Source: UBA1431 sp049324235
GTDB taxonomy: Bacteria; Bacillota; Clostridia; Christensenellales; UBA1431
Length of the DNA: 29,144 bases
Reading direction: 5' to 3'
Assembly: GCA_049324235.1 (NCBI GenBank)
Contig: JBMOLJ010000115.1
Location: 1-29,144 of the forward strand
Both the position numbers and the translations under genes were made by a program. Shown here in pieces: positions 14,644 to 22,584 of the stretch. Below the pieces are notes generated by a model. It was not told where the DNA came from. It saw only the letters and a list, made by a program, of their open reading frames with translations, and searched no databases. Within the stretch, counting starts at the first letter, position 1, and every line of letters starts with the position of its first letter.

Positions 14644-15885
14644 TTACACGCCGCTTTTCCCCTGCGAAGTTACCGCCGCGCTGATAAGCATAATGATGAT
14701 CATGGCGATACCGGATATGAAGAACCATTGGGCCACGCCATAGGTTTCTGCGAACGGGCCTGCAAGCATCAGGCCTACGGGCATGGCCAGGCACATCAGG
14801 CTGGCTACGAGCGAGAATGCCCGGCCCTGTGTTTCGGGCGGGATGGTCTGCTGCAGGTAAGAGGTATAGGGTATGCTGTACAGATTCCCGCCTGCGCCCA
14901 TCAGGGCGCAGAGTATAACAAACACCCAGAATAAGGAGAGGTCGGCGGGCAGCACACCGCACAACAGGTTTGTTATCCCAAATCCGATCAGCGCGATATG
15001 AATGACGCGGAATTTGTTCCTGATCTCTCCGCGTGCGCTGATGATCGCGGCGGAGAGCATCATGCCGCCCGCAAAGACGAATTCAACAATGCTCAAGTGC
15101 CATGCCGTGCCTGAAAGATGCTCGCTCACCATCAGGGGATAGAGCGTGCCGAGCGGCAGATAGAAAACCATACACAGCATCGAGGCGAGCGTAACGATAC
15201 AAAGACGCCTGTCCCTGAGCAGGACGGCCGCGCCCTCTTTCATCTCCCGGAATACATTGGGGGTTTTTTGTTTTTCCCGTGGCGGATCGGGAATCCGGAT
15301 GATTGCCACGCAGATGCTGGCAATAATTGCACCGGCTACGTCCGTAAGCATGATGACGGGAAGCGGAAGCGCGGCATACAGCACCGCCCCCAGAACAGGG
15401 CCAAGCATGAATGCGCCCGACTGCATGAACTGGCTCCAGCCGTTTGCGCGCACGAGCTGTTCTTTTGGAACGAGCATGGGCACTGCCGCCTGAATTGCCG
15501 GCGTGTGGAATACATTGCCGACGGCGCGAACGCCCAGCACCACGCATGCCGCCCAATACGGCGGCGTGCTAAACAGGAACAGCAGGGCAAAAACGCCTGC
15601 CATTGACGCAATGAAAAGGTCTGCGCCGATAATGACGTTTTTTCGTTTGAGCCGGTCGATCCATACGCCGGCGAACGGGCCCAATATAAGCTGCGGCAGG
15701 AATGCGAGCAAGCCTGCGAGCGAAAGCATCAGGGCGGATGAGGTCTCGCTGGCGATCCACCAGATCAGGGCGAATTGTACGGCGGAGCTCCCGATCAAAG
15801 ATATGGTTTGTCCGGACACAAGCACCAGAAAGCTCCTTTTCCAATGCCCCGCATCCGATGGTGTTATTCCATTTTTCTGTTCCAT
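14644..15885 (-). CDS. Mef-like MFS efflux pump (DHA3 type)
   Basis: A 413-residue, about 12-span, proton-driven exporter. Order and motifs follow the Mef(A)/Mef(E) macrolide pumps: SGQTISLIGSSAVQFALIWW in span 1, the GPFAGVWIDRLKRKNVIIGADL loop motif between spans 2 and 3, AVGNVFHTPAIQAAVPMLVP, the central IRIPDPP-x-x-EMKEGAAVL loop, and GRAFSLVASLMCLAMPVGL. I start at the ATG at 15885, because AAAGGA sits seven bases before it; in-frame upstream starts would include the leader. The substrate is unproven: the family also exports other hydrophobic compounds. Confidence 0.88.
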   Translation of the reverse strand: MEQKNGITPSDAGHWKRSFLVLVSGQTISLIGSSAVQFALIWWIASETSSALMLSLAGLLAFLPQLILGPFAGVWIDRLKRKNVIIGADLFIASMAGVFALLFLFSTPPYWAACVVLGVRAVGNVFHTPAIQAAVPMLVPKEQLVRANGWSQFMQSGAFMLGPVLGAVLYAALPLPVIMLTDVAGAIIASICVAIIRIPDPPREKQKTPNVFREMKEGAAVLLRDRRLCIVTLASMLCMVFYLPLGTLYPLMVSEHLSGTAWHLSIVEFVFAGGMMLSAAIISARGEIRNKFRVIHIALIGFGITNLLCGVLPADLSLFWVFVILCALMGAGGNLYSIPYTSYLQQTIPPETQGRAFSLVASLMCLAMPVGLMLAGPFAETYGVAQWFFISGIAMIIIMLISAAVTSQGKSGV

Positions 15886-15886
15886 G

Positions 15887-16044
15887 ACAGGTTCCTTTCT
15901 CATTGCAGACGAAACAGCCCTATAGGGGTTACAGGGTTGCGCCACCGTTGCATACAGGTGTATTTGGTTTGCCTGGATGCCCTTTGGGGGGGGCGGACGG
16001 ATTATCGCAAACGACTAGACTGCATTAAGAAAGCTCTTGCCTGT
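15887..16044 (-). promoter_or_regulatory. Possible long-range RNA helix hiding the pump's ribosome binding site
   Basis: In the minus-strand leader, ACAGG (16044-16040) and CUUUCU (16033-16028) can pair with CCUGU (15891-15887) and AGAAAG (15900-15895). The order is antiparallel and the 11 pairs cover AAAGGA. The leader also carries a run of eight G on the plus strand (15986-15993, C8 in the RNA). Pairing was found by eye, not by folding. Confidence 0.3.
15900..15953 (-). CDS. Possible leader peptide controlling the MFS pump
   Basis: ATG at 15953 (minus strand) opens a 17-codon ORF, MQRWRNPVTPIGLFRLQ, whose TGA ends at 15900, just touching the pump's AAAGGA ribosome binding site and 14 bases before its ATG. 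Codons 3-5 spell Arg-Trp-Arg, an instance of the +x+ pattern at which macrolide-bound ribosomes stall in known resistance leaders. Against it: no Shine-Dalgarno sequence is seen before its own ATG, and a short ORF in 180 bases of leader can arise by chance. Confidence 0.35.
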   Translation of the reverse strand: MQRWRNPVTPIGLFRLQ

Positions 16045-16071
16045 TGCTTCAGAGTAAATACGTACAGCGAT

Positions 16072-16100
16072 ATTATACCTTACTTTGGTATGTGCAGCAA
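16072..16100 (-). promoter_or_regulatory. Promoter of the MFS pump
   Basis: On the minus strand TTGCTG (16100-16095), a 17-base spacer, and a perfect TATAAT (16077-16072). It predicts a leader of about 180 bases before the pump's ATG. Confidence 0.65.
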
Positions 16101-16225
16101 ATGCTTTAGTATACATTCATACAAAGCATCTCCGCAGGTGTAACCAATAGCAATATATAACTACACTTTTAAACAGTTATTTATTGCACCGGCGTAAGCG
16201 GCTGCGGCTTGCCTTGCGGCTTTGC

Positions 16226-16344
16226 GGGGTCCCATGTTCAGCGGGAGATTCGTTCAGGGAAAAGGAGGAGCAACGGAGCAAAACGAAAATCCCCAATCGC
16301 AAAGCGATTGGGGATTTTGATCGGAGCGGAGTTTGCTCCGACGT
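16226..16344 (-). repeat. Modular intergenic repeat, copy B
   Basis: Read on the minus strand: ACGTCGGAGCAAACTCCGCT from 16344, then the tRNA terminator hairpin in the variable middle, then GTTGCTCCTCCTT, CCCT, a different variable middle, and GGGACCCC (16233-16226). The flanking blocks match copy A (11144-11250) almost base for base. It begins three bases after the CCA end of tRNA-Arg. Confidence 0.7.
16286..16318 (-). terminator. Terminator of tRNA-Arg
   Basis: A perfect 15-bp stem (16286-16300 with 16304-16318) with A4/T4 on the ends. It lies within repeat copy B, downstream of the tRNA. Confidence 0.85.
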
Positions 16345-16346
16345 GC

Positions 16347-16422
16347 TGGTGCGCCTGGCAGGATTTGAACCTGCGGCCTCTCGAGTCGGAGTCGAACGCT
16401 CTATCCCCTGAGCTACAAGCGC
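16347..16422 (-). tRNA. tRNA-Arg (anticodon CCG)
   Basis: The minus strand gives a complete cloverleaf of 76 bases with CCA encoded. The acceptor GCGCTTG pairs with CAGGCGC, the D-arm is GCTCAGGGGATAGAGC, the anticodon stem TTCGA/TCGAG holds loop CTCCGAC with anticodon CCG (reads CGG), the variable loop is AGGCC, and the T-arm is GCAGG-TTCAAAT-CCTGC. It is a single tRNA gene with its own promoter at 16444-16472. Confidence 0.96.
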
Positions 16423-16443
16423 ACATTTCATATGCCGTTTGCC

Positions 16444-16472
16444 ATTATAGCATACCTTCCGCAGGATTTCCA
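16444..16472 (-). promoter_or_regulatory. Promoter of tRNA-Arg
   Basis: On the minus strand TGGAAA (16472-16467), a 17-base spacer, and TATAAT (16449-16444) with extended TGc. Confidence 0.65.
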
Positions 16473-16558
16473 GAGCTATGCCGCCGCAACCGGAAGGAAT
16501 AGCTTCTGTTTTTGCTTATTCCAAAGTGCCTTTACGTACTTTTATCTTGTAATGCATA

Positions 16559-16564
16559 TATAAT
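16559..16564 (+). promoter_or_regulatory. Possible -10 element for the ABC exporter operon
   Basis: TATAAT at 16559-16564, about 45 bases before the start codon. No convincing -35 is present at 16-18 bases. Confidence 0.35.
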
Positions 16565-16608
16565 CTGGTTTATTATCGTCTTAGTAAGCTTTTGACGGAG
16601 GGCCCGAT

Positions 16609-17541
16609 ATGGTTGTAAACATATGCAATTTGACCAAGCGGTACGGAGACCTGACCGCGCTCGATGATTTCAGCCTGCATATTGACGAGGGCGAGGTATT
16701 CGGTCTGCTCGGCCCCAACGGCTCAGGCAAGACCACCGCGATAAACTGCATGCTTTCCCTCCTCAAGTATGAGGCAGGCAACATCAAGCTTTTTGACAGG
16801 CCGATGCAGCCCGACGCTTACGACATCAAGCGCAATATCGGCATCGTGATGCAGAACGTCGCGGTATTCGACGAGCTGACCGTGGTGGAAAACATCGACT
16901 ATTTCTGCGGACTGTACGTGATCGATAAAAAGGCGCGCAGGGCATTAGTGGACGAGGCGGTAGAGTTCACGGGGCTGGGGGATTTCAGGAAATTCTACCC
17001 CAAAAAGCTGAGCGGGGGGCTTCTTCGGCGGCTGAACATCGCATGCGGCATCGCGCACAAGCCAAAGCTCATCATACTCGATGAGCCTACCGTCGCGGTC
17101 GACCCGCAGAGCAGGAACAATATTCTCGAAGGCATCCTGCATCTCAATGCAGGGGGCGCGACCGTACTGTACACATCGCACTATATGGAAGAGGTCGAGC
17201 AGATCTGCAGCAGGATCGCGATCATGGACAGGGGCAAAATCATCGCCTCGGGGACCAACAATGAACTGAAAAATAAGATAAGCATCGGCGAGAAAATCAC
17301 CATTGAAACAGTACATGCCGGCGATAGCTTCATCGCGGATGTGAGAAGCATGCCTTCGATCATCTCCGCCGATTTTTCCGGCGGGATACTGACGGTCACA
17401 TCGCGGCGCGGGGAAAACAACCTGCTGCTGCTATTGGATTATCTGAAATCCAAAGATATTGAGGTCGTAAAGGTGTATTCGGAACTGCCGACGCTCAACG
17501 ACGTGTTTCTCGAGATCACAGGCAAGAATTTAAGGGATTAG
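16609..17541 (+). CDS. ABC exporter ATP-binding protein
   Basis: A 310-residue ATPase of the drug/polysaccharide ABC-2 export class. Walker A is GPNGSGKTT (about 38-46), the signature is LSGGLLRR, Walker B is LIILDEPTVAVD, and the switch histidine lies in LYTSHYMEEVEQ. The C-terminal extension (about 215-310) is usual in this class. The start at 16609 follows GGAGGG. It is followed after 13 bases by two membrane subunits, giving a three-gene heteromeric exporter. The substrate (drug, lantibiotic, lipid or signal) cannot be told; there is no peptide precursor gene nearby. Confidence 0.92.
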   Translation: MVVNICNLTKRYGDLTALDDFSLHIDEGEVFGLLGPNGSGKTTAINCMLSLLKYEAGNIKLFDRPMQPDAYDIKRNIGIVMQNVAVFDELTVVENIDYFCGLYVIDKKARRALVDEAVEFTGLGDFRKFYPKKLSGGLLRRLNIACGIAHKPKLIILDEPTVAVDPQSRNNILEGILHLNAGGATVLYTSHYMEEVEQICSRIAIMDRGKIIASGTNNELKNKISIGEKITIETVHAGDSFIADVRSMPSIISADFSGGILTVTSRRGENNLLLLLDYLKSKDIEVVKVYSELPTLNDVFLEITGKNLRD

Positions 17542-17554
17542 AGGTGAGCAAGCA

Positions 17555-18703
17555 GTGTTTGGGCATGTTTTTTTGAATAATTTCAAATCATTGATACGGA
17601 CAAAAGAGGTTATATTCTGGACGCTCCTGTATCCCATAGCCCTTGCAACGTTTTTTTATCTTGCCTTCAGCAATCTCGGAAGCGCGGAGCAATTTGAAAA
17701 AGTCAATGTTGCCGTCGTAAACGATGCGCACATTGAAAGCGGAACGCCGTTTTATTTTGCGCTCAGCTCTGTTTCCGATATTGACGGCAAACCATCAAAA
17801 GACGATATTTTTAACGCCACTATGACCGATAAAAAAACGGCGGTAAAAATGCTGGAAAACGGAGACGTTGCGGGATACATCTATTACGACGATACGATCA
17901 AGCTTAGCGTAAGCGGTTCAGGGTTCAACCAGACGATCATCAAGGCGTTTCTGGACAGCTATCTGCAGTCATCGTCCACGATAACGCAGATCATGAAGGA
18001 CAATCCGGGCATGGCGCACGAGACCCTGCTGGCCGATCTTTCAGGCCGCACCGCGTATATTGCCGAAGCCCCCGGGAACGAACCGGATACTACGGTCATC
18101 TATTTCTATACGCTGCTCGCGATGACGTGCATGTTCGCAGCCACGGTGGGCGTGCAGGAGGTCATAAAAATACAGGCCAATTTGTCGCCCCTGGCGGCAA
18201 GGATAAACCTTGCGCCGGTGCGCAAGTTCAAGGTGTTCCTGTATTCGCTCTCGGCAGCGGCTTTTTTGCAGTTCATCATCATATTGCTGGTGCTGGCGTT
18301 CGTGATATTCGTGCTGGGCATCAATTTCGGCGCCAAAACGGGACTCGTTATCCTGACCTGCGCTGTAGGTTGTATCACGGGCATGTTTTTCGGCACGTTC
18401 GTCAGTTCGGTGGTTAAAAAAGGCGAAGGGATTAAGTATGCGGTGGTTATATCGGTAACGATGTTCTGCAGCTTCCTCGCGGGCATGATGGGCGCACAGA
18501 TGAAGTACGTCGTTCAGGAAAACGTGCCGGTGCTGGGCTATTTAAACCCCGTGAACCTGATTACCGACGCGTTCTATTCACTTTATTATTATGACGGGCT
18601 TTCACGGTACTTCGTGAACATCGTTCTCCTGTGCGCATTTTCAGCCGTGTTCTGCATACTGACCTGTATGGTGCTGAGGAGGCAGAAATATGCAAGTATT
18701 TAA
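17555..18703 (+). CDS. ABC-2 type exporter membrane subunit 1
   Basis: A 382-residue membrane protein starting at GTG 17555 after GAGGTGAG. One span near residues 22-42 (FWTLLYPIALATFFYLAF), a large extracytoplasmic domain (about 43-180), then about five spans in the second half, ending in a short basic tail. This is the ABC2_membrane_3 layout. It includes SGRTAYIAEAPGNEPDTTVIYFYTLL-like sequence just before the second span. It overlaps the next gene by 14 bases and belongs to the same operon. Confidence 0.88.
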   Translation: MFGHVFLNNFKSLIRTKEVIFWTLLYPIALATFFYLAFSNLGSAEQFEKVNVAVVNDAHIESGTPFYFALSSVSDIDGKPSKDDIFNATMTDKKTAVKMLENGDVAGYIYYDDTIKLSVSGSGFNQTIIKAFLDSYLQSSSTITQIMKDNPGMAHETLLADLSGRTAYIAEAPGNEPDTTVIYFYTLLAMTCMFAATVGVQEVIKIQANLSPLAARINLAPVRKFKVFLYSLSAAAFLQFIIILLVLAFVIFVLGINFGAKTGLVILTCAVGCITGMFFGTFVSSVVKKGEGIKYAVVISVTMFCSFLAGMMGAQMKYVVQENVPVLGYLNPVNLITDAFYSLYYYDGLSRYFVNIVLLCAFSAVFCILTCMVLRRQKYASI

Positions 18704-19895
18704 AGTGTTTTTCAAAGTCATCAAAAAGAACCTGCCCCTGTTATCCATCTATATGGTGATTTTCATCGCTATTTCCGTTTTTATGACGACGTCCGGCACG
18801 AATCCCGCGGCCACGGATTTTACCGAGACGAAAAGCAGGATCGCCGTCATCAATCACGACCGGGATTCGGAGCTTGTCCAAGGACTCACCGCGTTCCTCG
18901 CCCAAAGGTCGGAAATCGTGCAAGTGAAGGACGAGCCGGAAGCGCTGCAGGATGCGCTGTTCTTCAGAAAAGCGGAGTATATTCTGGAAATTCCGGCAGG
19001 CTTTACGGACGCCATTATGTCGGGGGGGAAAACCGTACTTGAGAAAACAGCCGTTCCCGGTTCTACGGCCGCAATGTATACGGACCTTCTCATCGATAAT
19101 TACCTGAATACGGCCCGCCTGTATATGCGTAATGTCAGCGGCATATCACAGGCGGCGCTCGTTGAAAAGGTGGATAAAAATCTTTCCGCCGAGGTACAAG
19201 TAAACGTCCAAACCAAAGCAAACGACGCGGCAGGGGATTCGTACATCGCCAGTTTCTTTAATTTTAGCGCCTACTCAATCCTTGCGATTTTCATACTGGG
19301 CGTTTCCGCGTTCATGCTGGTCACGAACAAGACCGATCTGAAAATGCGCAACCTGTGTTCGCCGCTCAGTCAAAATAGCATAAATATGCAGAGCTTTCTT
19401 GCGAATATGGTTTTTGCAGCCACGGTATGCGTCATTGTTCTTCTATGCGCGTTTTTCATGTTCGGCGAAAGGCTTTTCTCGACCAACGGCCTGCTCTTTG
19501 GCATAAACCTGTTTGTATTCATGCTTGTTGCCCTGAGTCTGAGCTTCCTGCTGGGGAACGTAGTAAAGAACAGGAATGCGCAGAACGCCGCCGCGAATAC
19601 GGTTGCACTGGGCATGAGCTTTTTGAGCGGCGTGTTCGTACCACAGTATCTTCTGGGCAGTACCGTCAAGGCTATCGCAAGCTTTCTGCCGGCTTACTGG
19701 TTTGTGAGGGCGAACGATATGATCGGCAGCATCGCATCTTTCAACAGAGGGAACCTGTGGCCGATAATCGTCTGCTATCTGATCCAGCTCGGTTTTGCGG
19801 CGCTGCTTCTCGCACTGGCCTTCATCATAACCAGGCAAAAACGGAATAAAGTGCGCGAAATGCCTGCGCAGGAAACGAATGGCGGTAAAAATTAA
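18690..19895 (+). CDS. ABC-2 type exporter membrane subunit 2
   Basis: A 401-residue membrane protein with the same plan as its neighbour: one span near residues 17-37, a long external domain (about 38-185), then about five spans (for example YSILAIFILGVSAFMLV and SFLLGNVVKN-flanked segments). The two permeases likely form a heterodimer. Start ATG at 18690 lies within the end of the previous gene, so it is coupled. A run of seven G lies in codons near 19021. The C-terminus is basic and cytoplasmic. Confidence 0.87.
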   Translation: MQVFKVFFKVIKKNLPLLSIYMVIFIAISVFMTTSGTNPAATDFTETKSRIAVINHDRDSELVQGLTAFLAQRSEIVQVKDEPEALQDALFFRKAEYILEIPAGFTDAIMSGGKTVLEKTAVPGSTAAMYTDLLIDNYLNTARLYMRNVSGISQAALVEKVDKNLSAEVQVNVQTKANDAAGDSYIASFFNFSAYSILAIFILGVSAFMLVTNKTDLKMRNLCSPLSQNSINMQSFLANMVFAATVCVIVLLCAFFMFGERLFSTNGLLFGINLFVFMLVALSLSFLLGNVVKNRNAQNAAANTVALGMSFLSGVFVPQYLLGSTVKAIASFLPAYWFVRANDMIGSIASFNRGNLWPIIVCYLIQLGFAALLLALAFIITRQKRNKVREMPAQETNGGKN

Positions 19896-19917
19896 CACAC
19901 TTTGTAAACTATGTCAG

Positions 19918-19950
19918 GCAGGGAGCGCGTTTTTGCGCCCCTGCTTCTTT
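19918..19950 (+). terminator. Terminator after the ABC exporter operon
   Basis: GCAGGGaGCGC (19918-19928) pairs with GCGCcCCTGC (19935-19944), followed by TTCTTT. Confidence 0.8.
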
Positions 19951-19977
19951 GCTTTTCAGGGCGATTGTGCGTATAAT
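19949..19977 (+). promoter_or_regulatory. Promoter of the SpoIID-FN3 gene
   Basis: TTGCTT (19949-19954), 17 bases, TATAAT (19972-19977). It predicts a leader of about 160 bases in which CGTCA (20052-20056) can pair with TGACG (20065-20069), and ATAA (20048-20051) with TTAT (20085-20088). I cannot match the leader to a known riboswitch. Confidence 0.6.
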
Positions 19978-20143
19978 GTAAATATGGGCATCATCGGCAA
20001 CAAATCCCGGAGGCTTATCATCTGATTACACTTGAATGGACAGATATATAACGTCAACGAAGGCTGACGGCTGAAAACTGCGTGTTATCCGCTTGTGCCT
20101 TCATATGCTGCCGGACAGGGACGGTGGGGATAGGAGAGGCTGT

Positions 20144-22576
20144 ATGGCAAAACGGGTAATAACGGTTTTTTTAGCCTTGCTGCTGTTGGCGGGCGGTTGG
20201 GTCATACTGCCGCCCCAATCAGCCTATGCAGCGGAATTTGACGGGATCATCAAGGTGCGCATATCGCCGTCGGGGCAGACGCCGGATATCCGCGTGATAC
20301 CGCACGGACAGTACTACATTGCCGAGGCGCCGGTGGTACAGCTTCTGGATACAGAGTACAAGGTGCATATGTCGGGAAGCAGCGTGCAGCTTTTATACGG
20401 CGAAACGGTGATGTATACGGGACCGAAAATCACCATAGTGCGGGCAACCGGCAACGGGGATGCGAACTTCATCGTTTTTCCCTACAGCCCCACGCATAAT
20501 ACGCGCACGAACTATTACGGCAACATCGAGTTTTCGGTCAACGACGGGCTGTGCGCGGTGAACCACGTATACGTTGAAGATTACGTGTTAGGCGTATTCC
20601 CGTATGAAATGAACTCAGACTATCCTATCGAAGCGCTCAAGGCGCAGGCGGTCTGCGCGCGGAATTTTGGGGTCAAAAAGGCAATGGCAGGCCCGAGCGC
20701 GACATGGCATCTGGGGGACACGGCAAGCTCACAGGTGTACAAAGGCGTTCCGGGCGTGGACTCGTCAGGCGCCCTCACAAGTACATACAATGCCATGAGG
20801 GCTATTGTAAATGCTACGGACCGGCAGGTGATGAAATATAATGGAAGCGTGTTTGAAGCATACTATTCAGCCTGGAACGGCGGGGAAACGCTGAACGCAA
20901 GAGGCTGGACGGGAATCGCATCGTCTGAATTCGGCTATACGGTCGTGAAGGCGGATGCTTATGACGATACATACTGTAAGAACAGATTCTGGAAAAACAC
21001 GGCCGTCAACACGGATCTGCACTCCCCGACAGGGGGGGACGACAACCAGAAAATTCAGGACATGCTGGTGGAAAAACAGTTCGGCACAGGATCGGGAAGG
21101 TATGTTGTAAGCACAGCCGGAATCAAGGGGCAGGCCCCTGACGGCGTTCCCGAAGTGACCGTTGTTTTTGAGAATTTATATTGCGACGTGCTCTTTGACG
21201 CCGAGGCCGAACCCAAACGCGTTATATTCACGGATACAGACCTGAAAAGGGCATTGGACATCAGCTCCTCCTACAGCGCGTTCAGGATACAGGACAACAC
21301 TGACGGCACCACGACACTTTCCAACGTGCGTTACGGCCATGGGGTGGGCATGAGCCAGCGCGGCGCGCAGCAGATGGCCGGCGAGGGCAAAACCTATACC
21401 GAGATCCTCGATTTCTACTATAACGGCATCACGTTCAGTACGCTGGGCGTTTCACCGCCGACACTCCCCGATATGTCCAGCACGCCCGCGCCGACGGCGG
21501 TTTCGGCTTCCTATAACAGCGTGAAGGTGTCCTGGACAGCGGTGCCTGGCGCGGCCGGTTATTCGGTTTACAGGGCGGAATCGGCCGGCGGGCCGTATTC
21601 CCGGGTCGTGAGCACCGCGGCAAGCAGCTATACCTGCACCGGACTCAAGACCGGCGCGCCCTATTATTTCAAGGTGAAGGCGTACGTGACGTCGGGCGGA
21701 GCTACGCTCTACGGTCCCCTCAGCGAGGCGGCCTCGGCTACGCCGCTGCCGAATACGCCGGCCAATTTCAAAGCCGCATCGGCCGGGTATAACGCCATCA
21801 AGCTTACCTGGGACGCGGTGACGGGCGCAAGCGGCTACAGAGTGTATAGGGCCGCATCGGCCGACGGACAGTATTCCCGTATCGTAACCGCCGCGTCAAA
21901 CAGCTATACAAATACGGGTCTGACCACAGGAACGGCCTACTATTATAAGGTGATGGCCTACACGATGGTGGACGGTGCGCCGGTCTACGGCAGCCTGACC
22001 GCCGCCGTATCCGCCAAGCCGGTTCCGGCAACACCCGCGAATTTAAAAGCCTCGTCGCAATCCTATAACAGCATTAAGCTTACCTGGACAGCGGTGCCGG
22101 GCGCGAGCGGTTATTCGGTGTACAGGGCGACAAAGGGGCAGCCATATGCCCTGATAGCGCGCAGTGTGGCGGCGAACAGCTTCACGAACGGCAGCCTTAT
22201 AACGGGGACGGCCTATTACTATAAAGTCATGGCGTATACGGTGGCCGGTACATCGCGGGTCTACGGCAGCCTGACCGCCGCCGTTTCTGCAACACCGGTA
22301 CCCGCTTTGCCGCAGAATGTGGCGGCAAAGCGGGCAAGTTCGACCAGCATCAGGGCGAGCTGGTCGGCGGTTGCCGGCGCGAGCGGGTATGACGTATACA
22401 GGGCGGCATCGTCGGCGGGCTCGTACGCTCTGCTGAAAACGACCACAGCCACCGCATATACAAACACCGGCCTGAGAACAGGGAAATATTATTACTATAA
22501 GGTGCGGGCGTACCGCATGGTGGGGAAAACGAAGGTAACCGGCGCGTTTTCACCGGCTGTCTACGCCAAGCCGTGA
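20144..22576 (+). CDS. Secreted SpoIID/LytB-domain protein with four FN3 modules
   Basis: An 810-residue secreted protein. The start at 20144 follows AGGAGAGG; upstream in-frame starts lack a site and would bury the signal peptide. The signal peptide (1-29) ends AYA before AEF. Residues about 131-430 form a SpoIID/LytB-type domain (VYVEDYVLGVFPYEMNSD, then LKAQAVCARNF, then YGHGVGMSQRGAQQMA), a fold found in peptidoglycan lytic enzymes of engulfment and in amidase enhancers. Then four fibronectin type III modules follow at about 443-535, 537-628, 629-720 and 721-810. It may trim or bind the wall outside the cell. It is not the standard SpoIID, which lacks FN3 modules. Confidence 0.9.
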   Translation: MAKRVITVFLALLLLAGGWVILPPQSAYAAEFDGIIKVRISPSGQTPDIRVIPHGQYYIAEAPVVQLLDTEYKVHMSGSSVQLLYGETVMYTGPKITIVRATGNGDANFIVFPYSPTHNTRTNYYGNIEFSVNDGLCAVNHVYVEDYVLGVFPYEMNSDYPIEALKAQAVCARNFGVKKAMAGPSATWHLGDTASSQVYKGVPGVDSSGALTSTYNAMRAIVNATDRQVMKYNGSVFEAYYSAWNGGETLNARGWTGIASSEFGYTVVKADAYDDTYCKNRFWKNTAVNTDLHSPTGGDDNQKIQDMLVEKQFGTGSGRYVVSTAGIKGQAPDGVPEVTVVFENLYCDVLFDAEAEPKRVIFTDTDLKRALDISSSYSAFRIQDNTDGTTTLSNVRYGHGVGMSQRGAQQMAGEGKTYTEILDFYYNGITFSTLGVSPPTLPDMSSTPAPTAVSASYNSVKVSWTAVPGAAGYSVYRAESAGGPYSRVVSTAASSYTCTGLKTGAPYYFKVKAYVTSGGATLYGPLSEAASATPLPNTPANFKAASAGYNAIKLTWDAVTGASGYRVYRAASADGQYSRIVTAASNSYTNTGLTTGTAYYYKVMAYTMVDGAPVYGSLTAAVSAKPVPATPANLKASSQSYNSIKLTWTAVPGASGYSVYRATKGQPYALIARSVAANSFTNGSLITGTAYYYKVMAYTVAGTSRVYGSLTAAVSATPVPALPQNVAAKRASSTSIRASWSAVAGASGYDVYRAASSAGSYALLKTTTATAYTNTGLRTGKYYYYKVRAYRMVGKTKVTGAFSPAVYAKP
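21465..22573 (+). repeat. Four in-gene FN3 module repeats
   Basis: Each unit is about 90-92 codons and carries a W-x-A-V-x-GA-x-GY-x-VYRA core and a T-x-Y-YY-KV-x-AY core. Modules 2 and 3 share 27 identical bases (21982-22008 and 22258-22284) exactly 276 bases apart, a sign of recent duplication. Confidence 0.85.
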
Positions 22577-22584
22577 GGTGAAGA

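Noticed and set aside
15886..15945. N-terminal extension of the MFS pump to a GTG at 15945
   Set aside because: It has no ribosome binding site and would add 20 residues not seen in the family; the ATG at 15885 has AAAGGA.
16177..16431. Minus-strand ORF of 84 residues ending in the tRNA region
   Set aside because: It is tRNA-Arg read as protein; the cloverleaf explains the sequence.
20030..20143. Possible riboswitch before the SpoIID-FN3 gene
   Set aside because: Short nested stems only; no match to a riboswitch core that I know.
21465..22573. Tandem repeats as a mobile or CRISPR-like array
   Set aside because: Repeats are in-frame FN3 modules within one gene with diverged spacing.
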